Assembly: GCF_002699985.1 (NCBI RefSeq)
Contig: NZ_LKBT01000069.1
Span: 1 to 46,962, forward strand
From: Pseudomonas sp. ICMP 561
Lineage (GTDB): Bacteria > Pseudomonadota > Gammaproteobacteria > Pseudomonadales > Pseudomonadaceae
Length of the DNA: 46,962 nt
Reading direction: 5' to 3'
Shown: in pieces, positions 46,358 to 46,962 of the stretch
Position numbering within the stretch: position 1 is the stretch's first letter
Layout: each line of letters starts with the position of its first letter
Position numbers and translations under genes: made by a program
Notes under the pieces: model-generated
The model's input: the letters and a program-made list of their open reading frames with translations, nothing else
Database searches by the model: none
What the model was told of the DNA's origin: nothing

Positions 46358-46962
46358 ATGAACAGCAAAAGCAAAGACCTGCCAGCGCCGCTCGCGCTAC
46401 CCACTCCGTCCTCCGGCGCTGCATGGAAGCGGCGTAGCAAGGGCCTGGTGCTGCCGCTACTGATCATCGTATTTCTGGAGATCATCGTGCGCATCGGCTG
46501 GCTGCCCTCTTATCAGATGCCGGCGCCCAGCGAGATCGCTCTGACCCTTGGCGACCTCGCTGACGGACCATTGTGGAAACACATCAGCGCCAGCCTGTTG
46601 CGGGTGTTGATCGGCTTCGCAATCGGCACCAGCCTGGCATTGATTTTCGCTGCCTGGGTCGGCCTGAGCCGTGAAGCCGAAGCCTATCTGGAACCCACAT
46701 TCGCAGGTCTACGCTCGATCCCCAGCCTGGCCTGGGTGCCGCTGCTGCTGTTATGGCTGGGCATCGACGAAACCTCGAAAATTGTCCTGATCGCAATCGG
46801 CGCGTTCTTTCCTGTGTACCTCAACGGCGTGGCGGCGATTCGTAATATCGACCGCAAACTGGTGGAAGTCGGCCAGATGTATGGCTTCAGTCGGGGTCGG
46901 CTGACCCGCCGCATTCTGTTACCCGCCGCCCTGCCCGGCCTGTTCACCGGCTTTTGCACCGG
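46358..46962 (+). CDS. SsuC-like ABC permease, cut by the window end
   Basis: The reading frame is open from ATG 46358 to the last base, giving 201 residues plus two bases. It begins MNSKSKDLPAPLALP with a polar tail, then membrane segments GLVLPLLIIVFLEIIV (about 29-44), LLRVLIGFAIGTSLALIF (about 82-99) and others. YQMPAPSEIALTL and LRSIPSLAWVPLLLLWLGID are typical of SsuC/TauC-family permeases, and GFSRGRLTRRILLPAALPG is the EAA loop. It is the partner of the binding protein upstream; an ATPase gene is expected beyond the window. No strong ribosome site is seen (TAGAGAACCCCC). Confidence 0.88.
   Translation, partial: MNSKSKDLPAPLALPTPSSGAAWKRRSKGLVLPLLIIVFLEIIVRIGWLPSYQMPAPSEIALTLGDLADGPLWKHISASLLRVLIGFAIGTSLALIFAAWVGLSREAEAYLEPTFAGLRSIPSLAWVPLLLLWLGIDETSKIVLIAIGAFFPVYLNGVAAIRNIDRKLVEVGQMYGFSRGRLTRRILLPAALPGLFTGFCT

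Overview
The window looks like the chromosome of a Pseudomonas of the fluorescens/putida type. The coding sequences are GC-rich, the protein families are typical of that genus, and many gaps carry Pseudomonas-style REP inverted repeats (palindromic GGAGC...TTGCCCGCGA arms). I see no rRNA, tRNA, CRISPR array, prophage or intact insertion sequence. This is a nutrient-acquisition region made of several modules.

1-13.9 kb: a complete N-methylglutamate (methylamine) module. On the minus strand gmaS-mgsA-mgsB-mgsC encode gamma-glutamylmethylamide synthetase and N-methylglutamate synthase. Divergent to it are an XRE-cupin regulator and the operon purU-folD-mgdA-mgdB-mgdC-mgdD. The mgd genes encode a sarcosine-oxidase-like N-methylglutamate dehydrogenase. 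FolD and PurU can take the released one-carbon unit through methylene- and formyl-tetrahydrofolate to formate. The gmaS upstream region has a near-consensus sigma-54 promoter and a perfect NtrC-type GCAC-N7-GTGC site, which points to use of methylamine as a nitrogen source. A 13-bp TTCC-N5-GGAA motif occurs three times there and once in front of purU, and is a candidate operator for the XRE-cupin protein. An IclR regulator follows the operon.

14-21.6 kb: a dCache chemoreceptor with a FliA-type promoter; a TonB-dependent receptor plus DUF4198 protein behind a Zur-like box (likely metal uptake); a DUF1624 membrane protein; and an orphan NMT1-type ABC binding protein.

22.1-29.5 kb: an IclR repressor candidate divergent from a three-gene MFS/HlyD/NodT efflux pump, then a TonB-ExbB-ExbD energising system on the minus strand with a clear terminator.

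29.8-37.1 kb: a LacI-family regulator divergent, across a perfect GTTAGCGCTAAC operator, from a TonB-dependent receptor, an NtaA/SnaA/DszA-type flavin monooxygenase, a secreted alpha/beta hydrolase and an aldo/keto reductase. The last three are translationally coupled. This looks like an uptake-and-breakdown pathway for an unidentified compound, possibly a sulfur source. A ~210-220 bp tandem duplication that copied the last codons of the reductase gene follows.

37.5-47 kb: an organosulfonate region: an SsuA-like binding protein, tauABC and tauD, an SsuD-like monooxygenase with altered active-site residues, two more SsuA-like binding proteins and an SsuC-like permease cut by the window end. 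The last binding protein has a near-perfect sigma-54 promoter with two upstream palindromes, as expected for a sulfur-starvation enhancer-binding activator such as SfnR.
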